64,000 bases of DNA from Pseudaminobacter salicylatoxidans (lineage in GTDB: Bacteria > Pseudomonadota > Alphaproteobacteria > Rhizobiales > Rhizobiaceae), in the NCBI RefSeq assembly GCF_003148475.1, contig NZ_QGGG01000007.1:124001-188000 (forward strand), written 5' to 3'. Made by a program: the position numbers and the translations under genes. Each line of letters begins with the position of its first letter. Position 1 is the stretch's first letter. Shown piece by piece: positions 55,928 through 64,000 of the stretch. The notes below the pieces were generated by a model. That model did no database searches. It saw only the letters and a program-made list of their open reading frames with translations, and was not told the origin of the DNA.

Positions 55928-57040
55928 ATGTCGCTGCGCATCGCCACCTTCAATGTCGAAAACCTCATGAACCGGTTCGACTTCTCCGGTTTTCGGAACC
56001 AGCTCAACCAGGACCGGACGCTCGCCCTGTTCGAGATCAAGGACGAGGCCGAATACAGGCGTCTCGAGCAGGCCCGCGCCATCGCTCATGCCGACGATGC
56101 GCGCCAACTCACCGCGCTGGCCGTCGCCGAGACGCGCGCCGACATCATCTGCATGCAGGAGGTGGATAATATCGAGGCTCTGAGGGCCTTCGAATATGGC
56201 TATCTGTTCAAGATGATCGGGCAGGGCTACCGCCAGAAATACACGACCGCCGGCAATGATTCACGCGGGATCGACGTGGCCGTGATGATGCGCACCGAAA
56301 CCGCCGACGGCGAGCCGATCGAATTCGTGCGCATGACCAGCCATGCGCATGTGACCTTCGAGGAATTCGGCCTGCATACGCCCGAATTGACCGCGCTCGG
56401 CATCGAGCCCTTCGAGCGCATCTTCCGCCGCGACTGCCTGGAAGTCGATGTGAAGATCGCGGGACGGCCGCTCACCATCTACTCGGTGCATCTGAAGTCC
56501 ATGACCGGCAGCCGCAACGGCCTGAGCGGCCGGGAAGGCTCCATGCCGATCCGCTTTGCCGAGGCAACGGCCGTGCGGCGCATCATCGAGGATCGCTTCG
56601 GCCGCGACCACGCAGGCGACAAGCGCTGGGTGATCTGCGGTGATTTCAACGATTATCGCCAGCGCACCGTCATTTCCGGGGATGCCTTTTCAGGCTTTCA
56701 TTTCGAGGTTGTGAACGAAACCGTGTCGAGCCTCGATGTGCTGCTGGCCGACGGCTTTGCGCAGAATATCGTCGAGCGGCGGCCTGAGCTGGACCGCTGG
56801 ACGCTCTATCACACGCGCGGACCGGAGGAGCGACATCTGTGTCAGCTCGACTATATATTGCTGTCGCCGGCGCTTGCCCGCGCGAATGCCGATGTGGTGC
56901 CGGATATCGTGCGCGGCGGGCAGCCCTGGCGAACCGTCTTTCCGCCCGGACAGGAGGTGGAGCGCTATCCGCGCGCCGGCTGGGACCGGCCGAAAGCCTC
57001 CGATCACTGCCCGGTCGCGGTAACACTCAGCATCAGGTGA
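55928..57040 (+). CDS. Endonuclease/exonuclease/phosphatase family protein
   Basis: The 370-residue protein has the fold's catalytic segments: RIATFNVENLMNRFD (4-18), ICMQEVDNIEALRAF with Glu, IYSVHLKSM (HLKS), WVICGDFNDYRQR and the final His in ASDHCPVAVTLSI. These are the metal and catalytic residues of DNase I-like enzymes. Substrate (nucleic acid or phosphoester) is unknown. ATG 55928 was chosen over an extension back to 55799. It precedes the NUDIX gene by 3 bp. Confidence 0.87.
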   Translation: MSLRIATFNVENLMNRFDFSGFRNQLNQDRTLALFEIKDEAEYRRLEQARAIAHADDARQLTALAVAETRADIICMQEVDNIEALRAFEYGYLFKMIGQGYRQKYTTAGNDSRGIDVAVMMRTETADGEPIEFVRMTSHAHVTFEEFGLHTPELTALGIEPFERIFRRDCLEVDVKIAGRPLTIYSVHLKSMTGSRNGLSGREGSMPIRFAEATAVRRIIEDRFGRDHAGDKRWVICGDFNDYRQRTVISGDAFSGFHFEVVNETVSSLDVLLADGFAQNIVERRPELDRWTLYHTRGPEERHLCQLDYILLSPALARANADVVPDIVRGGQPWRTVFPPGQEVERYPRAGWDRPKASDHCPVAVTLSIR

Positions 57041-57043
57041 GCC

Positions 57044-57760
57044 ATGAGTTTCGATATTCCGCGCAATGTCATCCTGCCGGTCGATGCGGTGGATGTCCGG
57101 CTTGATCCGGGGCCGCATCCGTTCGAGAGCGAGAACGCCGGGGCGATCGAGCGCAACTGGCAGGCGGAGACAGCGGCCAATCCGGCGCTGTTCGACGGCA
57201 CGGTGATGCTGCTTTCGCGGCTCGCCTACACGAACCGGCGGCTGGAAGGGCGCTGCCACGCCATCCGCTTCGCCACCTTCATGCTGTGGCGCAGGCACCA
57301 GCCGGTGCCGACGGCCGAACATGCCTTTGCGCATGCCATGCTTGTTTCGCGCGACAATGCGCTGGTGGCGATCCGCATGGGCGGCCACACCGTCAATGCC
57401 GGCAGCGTCTATTTCGCCGCAGGCTCGTTCGAGCCGGTGGATTTCGTCGACGGCGGGGCCGATGTCGATCTCAACATGATGCGCGAGGTGGAGGAAGAAA
57501 CCGGCCTCGATCTTCGCATGGCTCGGCGCGAGCCGCTGTATCACGCGCTTTCGACCGCGCGCGGCACGGTGATCTTCCGCCGCTATTTCCTCGATGCCGA
57601 CGCCGATGACATCGCGGCTGGTATCCGCGCCTTCGTGGCGGCCGATCCCGAGCCGGAAATCGTCGGGCCGGTGGTCATTCGCGGCAAGGATGACCTGCCC
57701 GAAGGCCTCAAGCCGCACATGCTGCCTTTGATCGACTGGCATTTTTCCAGGACGCAGTAG
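57044..57760 (+). CDS. NUDIX hydrolase family protein
   Basis: The 238-residue protein has a diverged NUDIX box near 137-160: DLNMMREVEEETGLDLRMAR, containing REVEEETG, with a preceding Gly (AAGSFEPVDF). This gives the catalytic REXXEE element. Flanking helices extend beyond the domain. It probably hydrolyses a nucleoside diphosphate derivative. It starts 3 bp after the endonuclease-family stop, so the two are co-transcribed. It is convergent with the MacB-like operon. Confidence 0.82.
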   Translation: MSFDIPRNVILPVDAVDVRLDPGPHPFESENAGAIERNWQAETAANPALFDGTVMLLSRLAYTNRRLEGRCHAIRFATFMLWRRHQPVPTAEHAFAHAMLVSRDNALVAIRMGGHTVNAGSVYFAAGSFEPVDFVDGGADVDLNMMREVEEETGLDLRMARREPLYHALSTARGTVIFRRYFLDADADDIAAGIRAFVAADPEPEIVGPVVIRGKDDLPEGLKPHMLPLIDWHFSRTQ

Positions 57761-57798
57761 GCTTTCGTTACGACCCCTCCGGCACGAAGGACGGGGCG

Positions 57799-59007
57799 TT
57801 ACTCATGCCGCAGGGCGTCGATAGGGCTCAGCCGTGCTCCGCGAAGCGCGGGGAAGAAGCCGAACACCATGCCGATCAGCGCCGAGAAGCCGACCGCGAG
57901 CAGGATGACCGGGATGCTCGGCGCGAAGGGGATGGACATCATTACCGCAGCGAGGCCGGCCAGCGACAGGCCGAGCGCGATGCCGATCAGCCCGCCCAGC
58001 AGCGACAGCACGGTCGCCTCCACCAGGAACTGGATGAGGATGTGCTTCTCATGCGCGCCGATGGCGAGGCGGATGCCGATCTCGCGGGTACGCTCGGTGA
58101 CCGATACCAGCATGATGTTCATGATGCCGATGCCGCCGACCAGCAGGCTGACGGCCGCGAGCGCCCCCAGCATACCGGTCATGGTGGTGGTGGCGCTCGC
58201 CATGGCGTCGGCGATCTGGGTCATGTCGCGCACCTCGAAATTGTCGTCGGCGTCCGGGGCGATGCGTCGCGCGTCGCGCATGATCGTTTCGATGCTGTCC
58301 TGCACATCCGACGTGGCGTAGCCGTCCTGTGCCGCGACATAGATGGCGTCGATGTTGCGGTTGCCGGCGATGCGCCGCTGGAAGGCGGCAAGCGGCATCA
58401 TGACCACATTGTCCTGATCCTGGCCGAAGCCGGAGGTGCCCTTGCTTTCGAGCACGCCGATGACCTTGCAACTCGTGCGGTTGACACGGATCGACATGCC
58501 GTCGGGATCGCCCGCACCGAAGAACTGCCGACGCACGGTCTCGCCCAGAATGCACACGCCGGTGCCGCCGCGCACTTCCGATTCGGTGAAGCTGCGGCCG
58601 GAAGCGATGTTCCAGTCGCGCGCGGTGAAGAAGTCGTTGTCGGTGCCGGTGATGCTCGCCGCGATGTTGTCGGCGCCATAGACGACGCGAACCGTGCGTT
58701 GCGAGGCGGCAGACACCGCCTTGGCGTTGGTCAGCCCCTTGCGCAGCCCGACAAGGTCCTTTTCCTCCAGTTGGCGTGGCGTGAAGGAGGCCAGGCCACC
58801 CCGCTCGGGCCTTGCCGCGCGCACCACCAGAAGATTGCTGCCCAGCTTGGAAATATCGTTCTTCACCTTCTGCGTGGTGCCCGAACCGATGGTGATCATG
58901 GCGATCACCGCCGCCACGCCGATGACGATGCCCAGCAGCGTCAGGAAGGAACGCAGCACATTGCGACGGATGGAGCGCAGCGCAAGCTTTACGGTTTCCC
59001 AGATCAT
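57799..59007 (-). CDS. ABC transporter permease, MacB/FtsX family
   Basis: The 402-residue protein has an N-terminal membrane segment (FLTLLGIVIGVAAVIAMITI), a large periplasmic domain (MacB_PCD) and three C-terminal segments (MLGALAAVSLLVGGIGIMNI, MLVSVTERTREIGIRLAIGA, IPVILLAVGFSALIGMVFGF). It overlaps the stop of the ATP-binding gene by one base. With that ATPase and the HlyD-type adaptor it forms a MacAB-like tripartite exporter of drugs, toxins or lipids; no outer-membrane TolC gene is present. Confidence 0.9.
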   Translation of the reverse strand: MIWETVKLALRSIRRNVLRSFLTLLGIVIGVAAVIAMITIGSGTTQKVKNDISKLGSNLLVVRAARPERGGLASFTPRQLEEKDLVGLRKGLTNAKAVSAASQRTVRVVYGADNIAASITGTDNDFFTARDWNIASGRSFTESEVRGGTGVCILGETVRRQFFGAGDPDGMSIRVNRTSCKVIGVLESKGTSGFGQDQDNVVMMPLAAFQRRIAGNRNIDAIYVAAQDGYATSDVQDSIETIMRDARRIAPDADDNFEVRDMTQIADAMASATTTMTGMLGALAAVSLLVGGIGIMNIMLVSVTERTREIGIRLAIGAHEKHILIQFLVEATVLSLLGGLIGIALGLSLAGLAAVMMSIPFAPSIPVILLAVGFSALIGMVFGFFPALRGARLSPIDALRHE

Positions 59008-59711
59008 CAGGCGGCCTCCCGGTTCATCTCGTCCGAGGCGATGTGCCCATCGAGGAAGCCGATGGTGCGTTTGGCATAGGCGGCGATGTCGGGCTCGTGC
59101 GTGACCATGACGATGGTGAGCCCCAGATCATTGTTCAGCCGCGTCATCAGCTCCATGATCTCGTGGCTGCGGGCGGTGTCGAGATTGCCGGTGGGCTCGT
59201 CGGCCACCAGAAGCATCGGCGTGGTGACGATGGCGCGCGCGATCGCCACGCGCTGCTGCTGGCCGCCCGATAGCTCCGCTGGCGTGTGGTTCTGGCGGCC
59301 GGCAAGCCCGACCTGCTCCAGCGCCTCGATGGCGAGCCTGCGGCGCTCGCCATGCGGCACGCCGCGATAGATCAGCGGCAGCTCGACATTTTCCACCGCG
59401 GTCGTGCGCGGCAGCAGATTGTAGCCCTGGAAGACGAAGCCGATATAGAGGTTGCGCAGAACGGCCCGGCGGTTACGGTCCAGCCGCCCGGCATCGACGC
59501 CCATGAAGCCGTATCGGCCGGCGGTCGGCGTATCGAGGCAGCCGATGATGTTCATGGCCGTCGACTTGCCCGAACCGGAAGGCCCCATGATCGCGACGAA
59601 TTCGCCGCGCTGGATGGTCAGGTCCACGCCGGCCAGCGCATCTACTCGCGCCTCGCCCTCGCCATAGCTCTTGCGCACCTTCCCGAAGGTGATCAGCGGC
59701 TTTTCCGTCAT
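59007..59711 (-). CDS. ABC transporter ATP-binding protein (MacB-like)
   Basis: The 234-residue ATPase has Walker A GPSGSGKST, signature LSGGQQQRVAIARA and Walker B MLLVADEPTGNLD, typical of the LolD/MacB group. It powers the permease downstream. It starts 4 bp after the adaptor stop and overlaps the permease start by one base, so the three genes form one operon in the order adaptor, ATPase, permease. Confidence 0.93.
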   Translation of the reverse strand: MTEKPLITFGKVRKSYGEGEARVDALAGVDLTIQRGEFVAIMGPSGSGKSTAMNIIGCLDTPTAGRYGFMGVDAGRLDRNRRAVLRNLYIGFVFQGYNLLPRTTAVENVELPLIYRGVPHGERRRLAIEALEQVGLAGRQNHTPAELSGGQQQRVAIARAIVTTPMLLVADEPTGNLDTARSHEIMELMTRLNNDLGLTIVMVTHEPDIAAYAKRTIGFLDGHIASDEMNREAA

Positions 59712-59715
59712 GGCC

Positions 59716-60996
59716 TCAGTTCCGCGTCTGCGAGCCGGTGATGACGAGGTCGCCCATCTGGATGCCGGACAGGATTTCGGTGTCCTCGCCGTTGGTGGAG
59801 CCGGTCCTGACCCGCACCGGGCTGGGTTCGCCGTCCTTCAGCACATAGAGAGTGCGCGTGCCGTCCGCTGCGGCCTGGCGTTGACGCCCGCCGGGGCGGC
59901 CCATCCGCGGCATGAACATGTTCTGCAGGCTCCAGCCACGGCGCTCCTGAGTGGCGGGTGGGCGGTAGCGGAGGGCCGCGCTCGGCACGGTGATGACGTC
60001 GTTTGCTTCGCGGGTGACGACCGCGACGGTCGCCGTCATGCCCGGACGCAGCAGAAGCTCCTTGTTGTCGACATCGAAGCGCGCGTCATAGGTGACCACG
60101 CCCTCGGTGGTGACGGAGGCGTATGCGATGTCGCGGATTTCGGCATCGAAGCGCTTGTCGGGGAAGGCATCGACGGTGAAGCGCGCCCTCTGGCCGGGGG
60201 TGACGGAGCCGATATCGGCCTCGTCGATCGCCGCCTTCAGTTCCATCTGCCTGAGATCGGCGGCAATGACAAACAGAACAGGGGCCTGCAGCGAGGAGGC
60301 GACCGTCTGGCCCGGATCGACCGAGCGGGTCAAAACGATGCCGTCGATCGGCGCATAGATGGTGCTTTTTTCGAGATCGGCCTGCTGCAGCTTCAGATCG
60401 GCAATCGCGATGGCCAGATTCGCATCCGCGCTGGCGACGGCACTGTCGGCGCGGTCGCGCGCGGCCTGCGCGCTTTCCAGCGCCTGCTCAGCCACCATGC
60501 CGCGCTGGGCAAGCTGCCTGGACCGGGCCAGGGCCTGTTCGCTTTCCTTCAGCGTGGTGCGGGCATCGGTCACCTTGGCCTCGGCCGCCTTGACGGACGC
60601 TTCGGCGCGCTCGATCTGCGCCACGAGGCGGGTCGTGTCGAGCTCGGCCAGCACGTCGCCCTTGCGCACCTGCTGGTTCTCCCGCACGGCGACGGCGCGC
60701 ACGACGCCCGAAAGCTCACTGGAAATATCCACCTGCGTCAGCGGTTGCAGCGTGCCTGTCGCCGATACCTCAACGGTCAGGTTGCCGGTTTCGGCCGGGA
60801 CGGTGGTGTAGGTGATCTTCGCGGACGAAGGCGAAGCCCAGAAATAGGCGCCGATGCCGCCGGCCACCGCCAGCGCGCAAAGCGCATAGAGCCAGCGGCG
60901 GTCACGCCTGCGCGTGCCTGTCTTGCCGTTCAGTCCGAGTGCGGCCTCGATGCCGTCCGGAGTTTCCGTCATTGGCCGATTGACAACCTGGTCCAT
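59716..60996 (-). CDS. HlyD/MacA-type periplasmic adaptor
   Basis: The 426-residue protein has an N-terminal membrane anchor (WLYALCALAVAGGIGAYFWA at about 35-54). Lipoyl/barrel segments follow (ETGNLTVEVSATGTLQPLTQ, VDISSELSGVVRAVAVRENQ), then a long coiled coil (EASVKAAEAKVTDARTTLKE) and a beta-barrel. It links the inner-membrane ABC pump to an outer-membrane channel. It heads the operon. The first 30 residues are charged and variable. Confidence 0.9.
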   Translation of the reverse strand: MDQVVNRPMTETPDGIEAALGLNGKTGTRRRDRRWLYALCALAVAGGIGAYFWASPSSAKITYTTVPAETGNLTVEVSATGTLQPLTQVDISSELSGVVRAVAVRENQQVRKGDVLAELDTTRLVAQIERAEASVKAAEAKVTDARTTLKESEQALARSRQLAQRGMVAEQALESAQAARDRADSAVASADANLAIAIADLKLQQADLEKSTIYAPIDGIVLTRSVDPGQTVASSLQAPVLFVIAADLRQMELKAAIDEADIGSVTPGQRARFTVDAFPDKRFDAEIRDIAYASVTTEGVVTYDARFDVDNKELLLRPGMTATVAVVTREANDVITVPSAALRYRPPATQERRGWSLQNMFMPRMGRPGGRQRQAAADGTRTLYVLKDGEPSPVRVRTGSTNGEDTEILSGIQMGDLVITGSQTRN

Positions 60997-61106
60997 GGCG
61001 GCCCCCTATATTCAAATGTCCCAACAGTGCGACAACTCGTGGCTGCGGGTCGCGATTACAAGTTAAATTTCGCTCATGTTGGGATGCAGGCAAGGGAACA
61101 ACGGCC

Positions 61107-62018
61107 ATGAAGGGCAGGAGATATCTGGTCTATGACGTGTTCACGCAGGAGCGATTGGCCGGAAATCCGCTCGCTGTCGTGCTCGATGCGGAGGGGCTGA
61201 ACGAGGTCGCGATGCAAAAAATCGCACGCGAGTTCAACTATTCCGAGACGACGTTCGTCTCCCCGCCGGCCGCGCCCAGGCACAAGGCGCGCGTGCGCAT
61301 CTTCACGCCCGCCTTCGAACTGCCCTTTGCGGGCCACCCCACCGTGGGCACGGCGATCGCGCTGGCGGAACTGGCCGCACATGACGGCACCGACCAGCTC
61401 ATCGTGCTGGAAGAGAATATCGGCCTCCTGCGTTGCGCGGTCTCGCGCGCGGATGGCGGCAGCTTCGCCGAGTTCGACCTGCCGGAAATGCCCCGCGCGC
61501 TCGACCTCGGCATCGAGCCGGAAGTGGTGGGGGCAGCGCTCGGGCTCGGGCCGCATGAGATCGGCTTCGAGAATCATCGCGTCGGCCTGTGGACGGCGGG
61601 CGTGCCCTACATCACCGTGCCGGTTTCGGGCATGGACGTCATCGGCCGGGTCCGGCTCGATAACGAGGCCTGGATGGACCTGTCGCCGAAGCGCGGCGAC
61701 GGCAAGGCGGCCAGCGCCTATGTCTATACGCGCGATACCGTGCGCCACGACAGTTCGTTTCATGCGCGCATGTTCGTTCCGGGCTGGCCTTCCTATGAGG
61801 ACCCGGCGACCGGCTCTGCTGCTGCGGCCTTCTCGGGCGCCATCGCGCGATTCGACAAGCTGGACGAGGGACCGAACCGATTCTGGATCGAACAGGGCAT
61901 GGAAATGGGCCGTCCTTCGCGAATCCGACTCGAAATCGATGCCGAGGGTGGAAAAATGATTGCCGCGCGCATCGGCGGACATGCCGTGAAAGTGGCGGAA
62001 GGCCTGCTTTTTGCGTGA
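61107..62018 (+). CDS. PhzF family isomerase/epimerase
   Basis: The 303-residue protein has the two-domain diaminopimelate-epimerase-like fold of PhzF. YDVFTQERLAGNPLAVVLDA (N-terminal), FNYSETTFV with the catalytic Glu, FAGHPTVGTAIAL, and EDPATGSAAAAFSGAIARFD in the second domain are all family motifs. There are no phenazine genes, so the substrate is unknown. It is divergent from the MacA-like adaptor gene. Confidence 0.92.
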   Translation: MKGRRYLVYDVFTQERLAGNPLAVVLDAEGLNEVAMQKIAREFNYSETTFVSPPAAPRHKARVRIFTPAFELPFAGHPTVGTAIALAELAAHDGTDQLIVLEENIGLLRCAVSRADGGSFAEFDLPEMPRALDLGIEPEVVGAALGLGPHEIGFENHRVGLWTAGVPYITVPVSGMDVIGRVRLDNEAWMDLSPKRGDGKAASAYVYTRDTVRHDSSFHARMFVPGWPSYEDPATGSAAAAFSGAIARFDKLDEGPNRFWIEQGMEMGRPSRIRLEIDAEGGKMIAARIGGHAVKVAEGLLFA

Positions 62019-62060
62019 TCGGGCGGAGAGTGATCTGAAACTTTCGCGACAAATGTAAAA

Positions 62061-62089
62061 TTGAGGGTGGACAGGCCGGAAAGCTATGG
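62061..62089 (+). promoter_or_regulatory. Possible tRNA-Lys promoter
   Basis: TTGAGG (62061-62066) and CTATGG (62084-62089), 17 bp apart, lie about 40 bp before the tRNA. The boxes are weak; a CTATAT right after the second box is another candidate -10. Confidence 0.35.
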
Positions 62090-62126
62090 CTATATCGCGC
62101 CCATCACCGGCGCGCCGGTGGCGAGT

Positions 62127-62202
<76 letters not shown>

Positions 62203-62319
62203 TTTTCTTCCCGCAATAAGCAATCCGATCTACGCCTTGGGCGCGAATGTTCGCGCTTTTCCTCAAGAGAGGGCGATCGCTGAACTGCCATGCCTGGCGC
62301 TGGCTTTGCCCCGCCAGAC

Positions 62320-62413
62320 CATGATGCCGAAAGGTGTGAAGCGGTTTTCGGACGACATCATGGCCTGCCGATTGATCTTGTCGCATGTGTGCGGCGCCAG
62401 GTGATTCCACTTG
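62320..62413. repeat. Palindromic intergenic element, copy 2
   Basis: CATGATG (62320-62326) and CATCATG (62356-62362) enclose CCGAAA ... TTTTCGG. The element shares blocks with the copy at 21686-21782: CATGATGCCGAAA, GAAGCGGTTTTCGG, ACATCATGG, ATTGAT and GTGATTCCAC. It lies between tRNA-Lys and the lipoprotein gene. The TAGAGCATG outer arms are not conserved here. Confidence 0.8.
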
Positions 62414-62446
62414 GCTGCAACATACTCTAGCGGAGCAAAGCGCCGT

Positions 62447-62821
62447 TCACCCGCAGGGGGTTACGATGGCGCGTTTGCCGGCACGCGACAGGAAGGTGAT
62501 GTGCAGCGATTTGTCCACAGGCGAGATGGTCACGGCCTCCTCGGACGTTTGTCCTTCGCCCTCGCAGGCAAGCGACGCCGTGAATGTGCCCTGAAAATTG
62601 TTCAGCCGGGTGATGGCGCATTTGTTCTCGCGGCTGTCGAACCGGTCCTGTGAGATCGAGAAACGCCCGCCAGCAGGGCTGCACCATGTGCCGGTGATCG
62701 GCGTGGCATCCACGGGCGGGGGCGGGGGCGGCGTAGCGGCAACCTTTTGCGATCCGGTTTCCGAACAGGCCGCCAGCAGCGGAAATACCAGTGCGAGAGC
62801 GGCGAGCTTCGGTTTGTGCAT
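62447..62821 (-). CDS. Small lipoprotein, protease-inhibitor Inh/Omp19-like
   Basis: The 124-residue lipoprotein starts at ATG 62821 behind AAGGAGGGAC. The lipobox LLAACSE puts the acylated Cys at 19. The mature part has a Pro run (ATPPPPPPVDATP), then GTWCSPAGGRFSISQDRF, ENKCAITRLNNFQGTFTASL and HITFLSRAGKRAIVTPCG, a pattern like the AprI/Inh and Omp19 beta-barrels. It is probably anchored in the outer membrane. The extended upstream frame is unlikely. Confidence 0.75.
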   Translation of the reverse strand: MHKPKLAALALVFPLLAACSETGSQKVAATPPPPPPVDATPITGTWCSPAGGRFSISQDRFDSRENKCAITRLNNFQGTFTASLACEGEGQTSEEAVTISPVDKSLHITFLSRAGKRAIVTPCG

Positions 62822-62941
62822 GATACTGTCCCTCCTTGTTTTCGACATGATTCGCGAGACTGCGACCTGCCTGCCAGCAGGGAAAGGCGAAACCGGGGCA
62901 CGAGAACGCCGCAATTCCTGCGAATCACCCATGGGACGCTT

Positions 62942-63817
62942 TCAGGCCGGTGCGGTCGGGCGCAACTGCCGGCTGCCGAGGTTGAAGAGATTGCCGCAGA
63001 GGATGAGCGCGGTGCCCGCTGCCGTGTAGATGTCTATGACTTCGGCATAGACGAGGAAGCCGAGCAATGCGGTGAGCGGCACGCGCAGGAAGTCCATCGG
63101 CATCACCACCGTCGCATCGGCGTGGGAGAGGGCGCGCGCCATGCAATAATGCGAATAGGAGCCGGCGAAGGCGATCACCACCACCCAGGGCCAGACCTGG
63201 GCCGAGGGCCAGCGCCAATCGTACAGGGCCGGGACGATGCCGATGACTGACTGGATGACGAGCATCCAGAAGATGATCCGCACCGCGCTTTCGGTGCGGG
63301 TGAGCGATTTCACCAGAACCACCGATATGCCGAAGGTAAGGGCCGCGCCCAGCACCACGAACTGCCCCGGCTCTATGCCGGCGGTGCTCGGGCGCACGAT
63401 GACCGTGACACCGGCAAGGCCGAGGACGATGGCCGCCGTCTTCCAGCCGTTCATGCGCTCGCCGAGAAAGATCATGGCCAGCAGGGCCGTCCAGATCGGC
63501 GTGGTGAACTCGATGGCGATGACCTGCGCGAGCGGGATCAGCGTGATGGCGTAGAGCCAGGCGAATTGCCCGGCATAGTGGGCCACGTTGCGCGCAAGAT
63601 GCTGCACGGGCCGCCTGGTTTTCATCGCGGCAAGCCCGCCGGCACGCCAGACCAGCGGCGCCAGCAGCGCCAACCCGATGAGCGAGCGCATTTCCATGAC
63701 CTGGAAGAGCCCCAGTTCGCGCGTCGTCTCGCGTCCCGAAACCGTCATGAGCAGCGTGCAGGTGAGCGAGCAGCCCATCCAGAAAGCGGCTTTTGCGATC
63801 GATTGGTTGGCGGTCAT
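62942..63817 (-). CDS. EamA/DMT superfamily transporter
   Basis: The 291-residue membrane protein has ten hydrophobic segments in two EamA repeats, including AEVIDIYTAAGTALILCGNL near the end and VIAIEFTTPIWTALLAMIFL in the first half (the usual PxxxALL-like motif). Small drug/metabolite exporters have this form; the substrate is unknown. It lies divergent from the flavoprotein gene at 63952. Confidence 0.88.
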   Translation of the reverse strand: MTANQSIAKAAFWMGCSLTCTLLMTVSGRETTRELGLFQVMEMRSLIGLALLAPLVWRAGGLAAMKTRRPVQHLARNVAHYAGQFAWLYAITLIPLAQVIAIEFTTPIWTALLAMIFLGERMNGWKTAAIVLGLAGVTVIVRPSTAGIEPGQFVVLGAALTFGISVVLVKSLTRTESAVRIIFWMLVIQSVIGIVPALYDWRWPSAQVWPWVVVIAFAGSYSHYCMARALSHADATVVMPMDFLRVPLTALLGFLVYAEVIDIYTAAGTALILCGNLFNLGSRQLRPTAPA

Positions 63818-63951
63818 GGCGCTGATATGCGGCCGTCTCCGGTTTGCGGCAATCGTGCTCCTGGATCATTCGCATGGGCCAGCGGCAAGGCGTCACTCCC
63901 TTTCATCGCCATGTTGGTATAGGAGACCGGCACGGTAAAGGAGCGTGGCGT

Positions 63952-64000
63952 TTGGAAACAGTCGATGTCGTGGTGATCGGGGCGGGTGCGGCCGGCATGA
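63952..64000 (+). CDS. NAD(P)/FAD-dependent oxidoreductase, N-terminal fragment cut by window edge
   Basis: The TTG at 63952 is preceded by AAAGGAG. The visible 16 residues include VDVVVIGAGAAGM, the dinucleotide-binding GxGxxG start of FAD-linked oxidoreductases such as the HI0933/BaiN-like family. The rest lies beyond the window, so the family cannot be fixed. Confidence 0.6.
   Translation, partial: METVDVVVIGAGAAGM

Noticed and set aside
61107-62018. Phenazine biosynthesis
   Set aside because: The gene belongs to the PhzF family, but no other phz gene is present and the family is widespread in bacteria that make no phenazine.

Overview
The window is high-GC alphaproteobacterial chromosome, most likely from the order Hyphomicrobiales (Rhizobiales; Mesorhizobium/Aminobacter/Brucella-like). 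This rests on gene content and order: thyA, folA, hflK-hflC-DUF2065-degP, serB, miaA, ilvB-ilvN and ilvC. It also rests on an alpha-type SspB adaptor, a circularly permuted two-piece ssrA whose tag reads ANDNYAEARLAA, a BA14K-like protein, and dispersed palindromes beginning TAGAGCATGAT. Nearly all of the window is core-genome housekeeping. No phage, insertion sequence, integrase, CRISPR array or plasmid function was found.

Layout. 1-5.5 kb: aminopeptidase P (cut by the left edge), prmA and an SCO-type copper chaperone on the minus strand; then a CreA-like protein, a hexapeptide acyltransferase, a small secreted Gly-rich protein with a strong terminator, and an outer-membrane barrel. 5.7-17 kb: a UvrD/PcrA helicase, a VOC protein, a secreted protein with an internal duplication, dienelactone hydrolase, a thioesterase, an FAD-linked lactate/glycolate-type oxidase, the DUF2182-DUF1326 pair and an acetyltransferase. 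17-24.3 kb: a 1293-residue AsmA-like protein, an AHSA1 protein, and a minus-strand cluster RHH protein / DUF4169 / sspB / AAA ATPase. 24.4-30 kb: ssrA (minus), DUF2853, thyA, a phosphate transporter with its DUF47 partner, an acetyltransferase and folA. 30-39 kb: hflK-hflC-DUF2065, degP, acetyltransferase, serB, miaA, a diguanylate cyclase and a HerA-like ATPase. 39-46 kb: an ilvB leader/attenuator, ilvB-ilvN, a 2OG-Fe(II) oxygenase-like protein, a LysE exporter, a cobalt-type nitrile hydratase operon and a threonine/serine dehydratase. 46-54 kb: vapBC, a RecD-like helicase, a PP2C phosphatase with a STAS-domain neighbour, pdxJ, kup, and a TetR regulator followed by ilvC. 54-64 kb: PilZ protein, BA14K-like protein, an endonuclease/phosphatase-fold enzyme, a NUDIX hydrolase, a MacAB-like export operon, a PhzF-family enzyme, tRNA-Lys(CUU), a small lipoprotein, an EamA transporter and the start of a flavoprotein.

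How parts fit together. ilvB, ilvN and ilvC supply the first two steps of branched-chain amino acid synthesis. ilvB is preceded by a short leader peptide rich in Leu/Ile/Val codons and a terminator hairpin, and ilvC follows a TetR gene that has a palindromic operator. thyA and folA are linked through folate. sspB lies about 1 kb from ssrA, the source of the tag that SspB delivers to ClpXP. HflK/HflC, DUF2065 and DegP form a membrane and periplasmic quality-control block. Several genes end inside repeats of the TARAGCA type: the AHSA1 gene and its convergent neighbour take both stop codons from one palindrome, and thyA and ilvC end at related elements.
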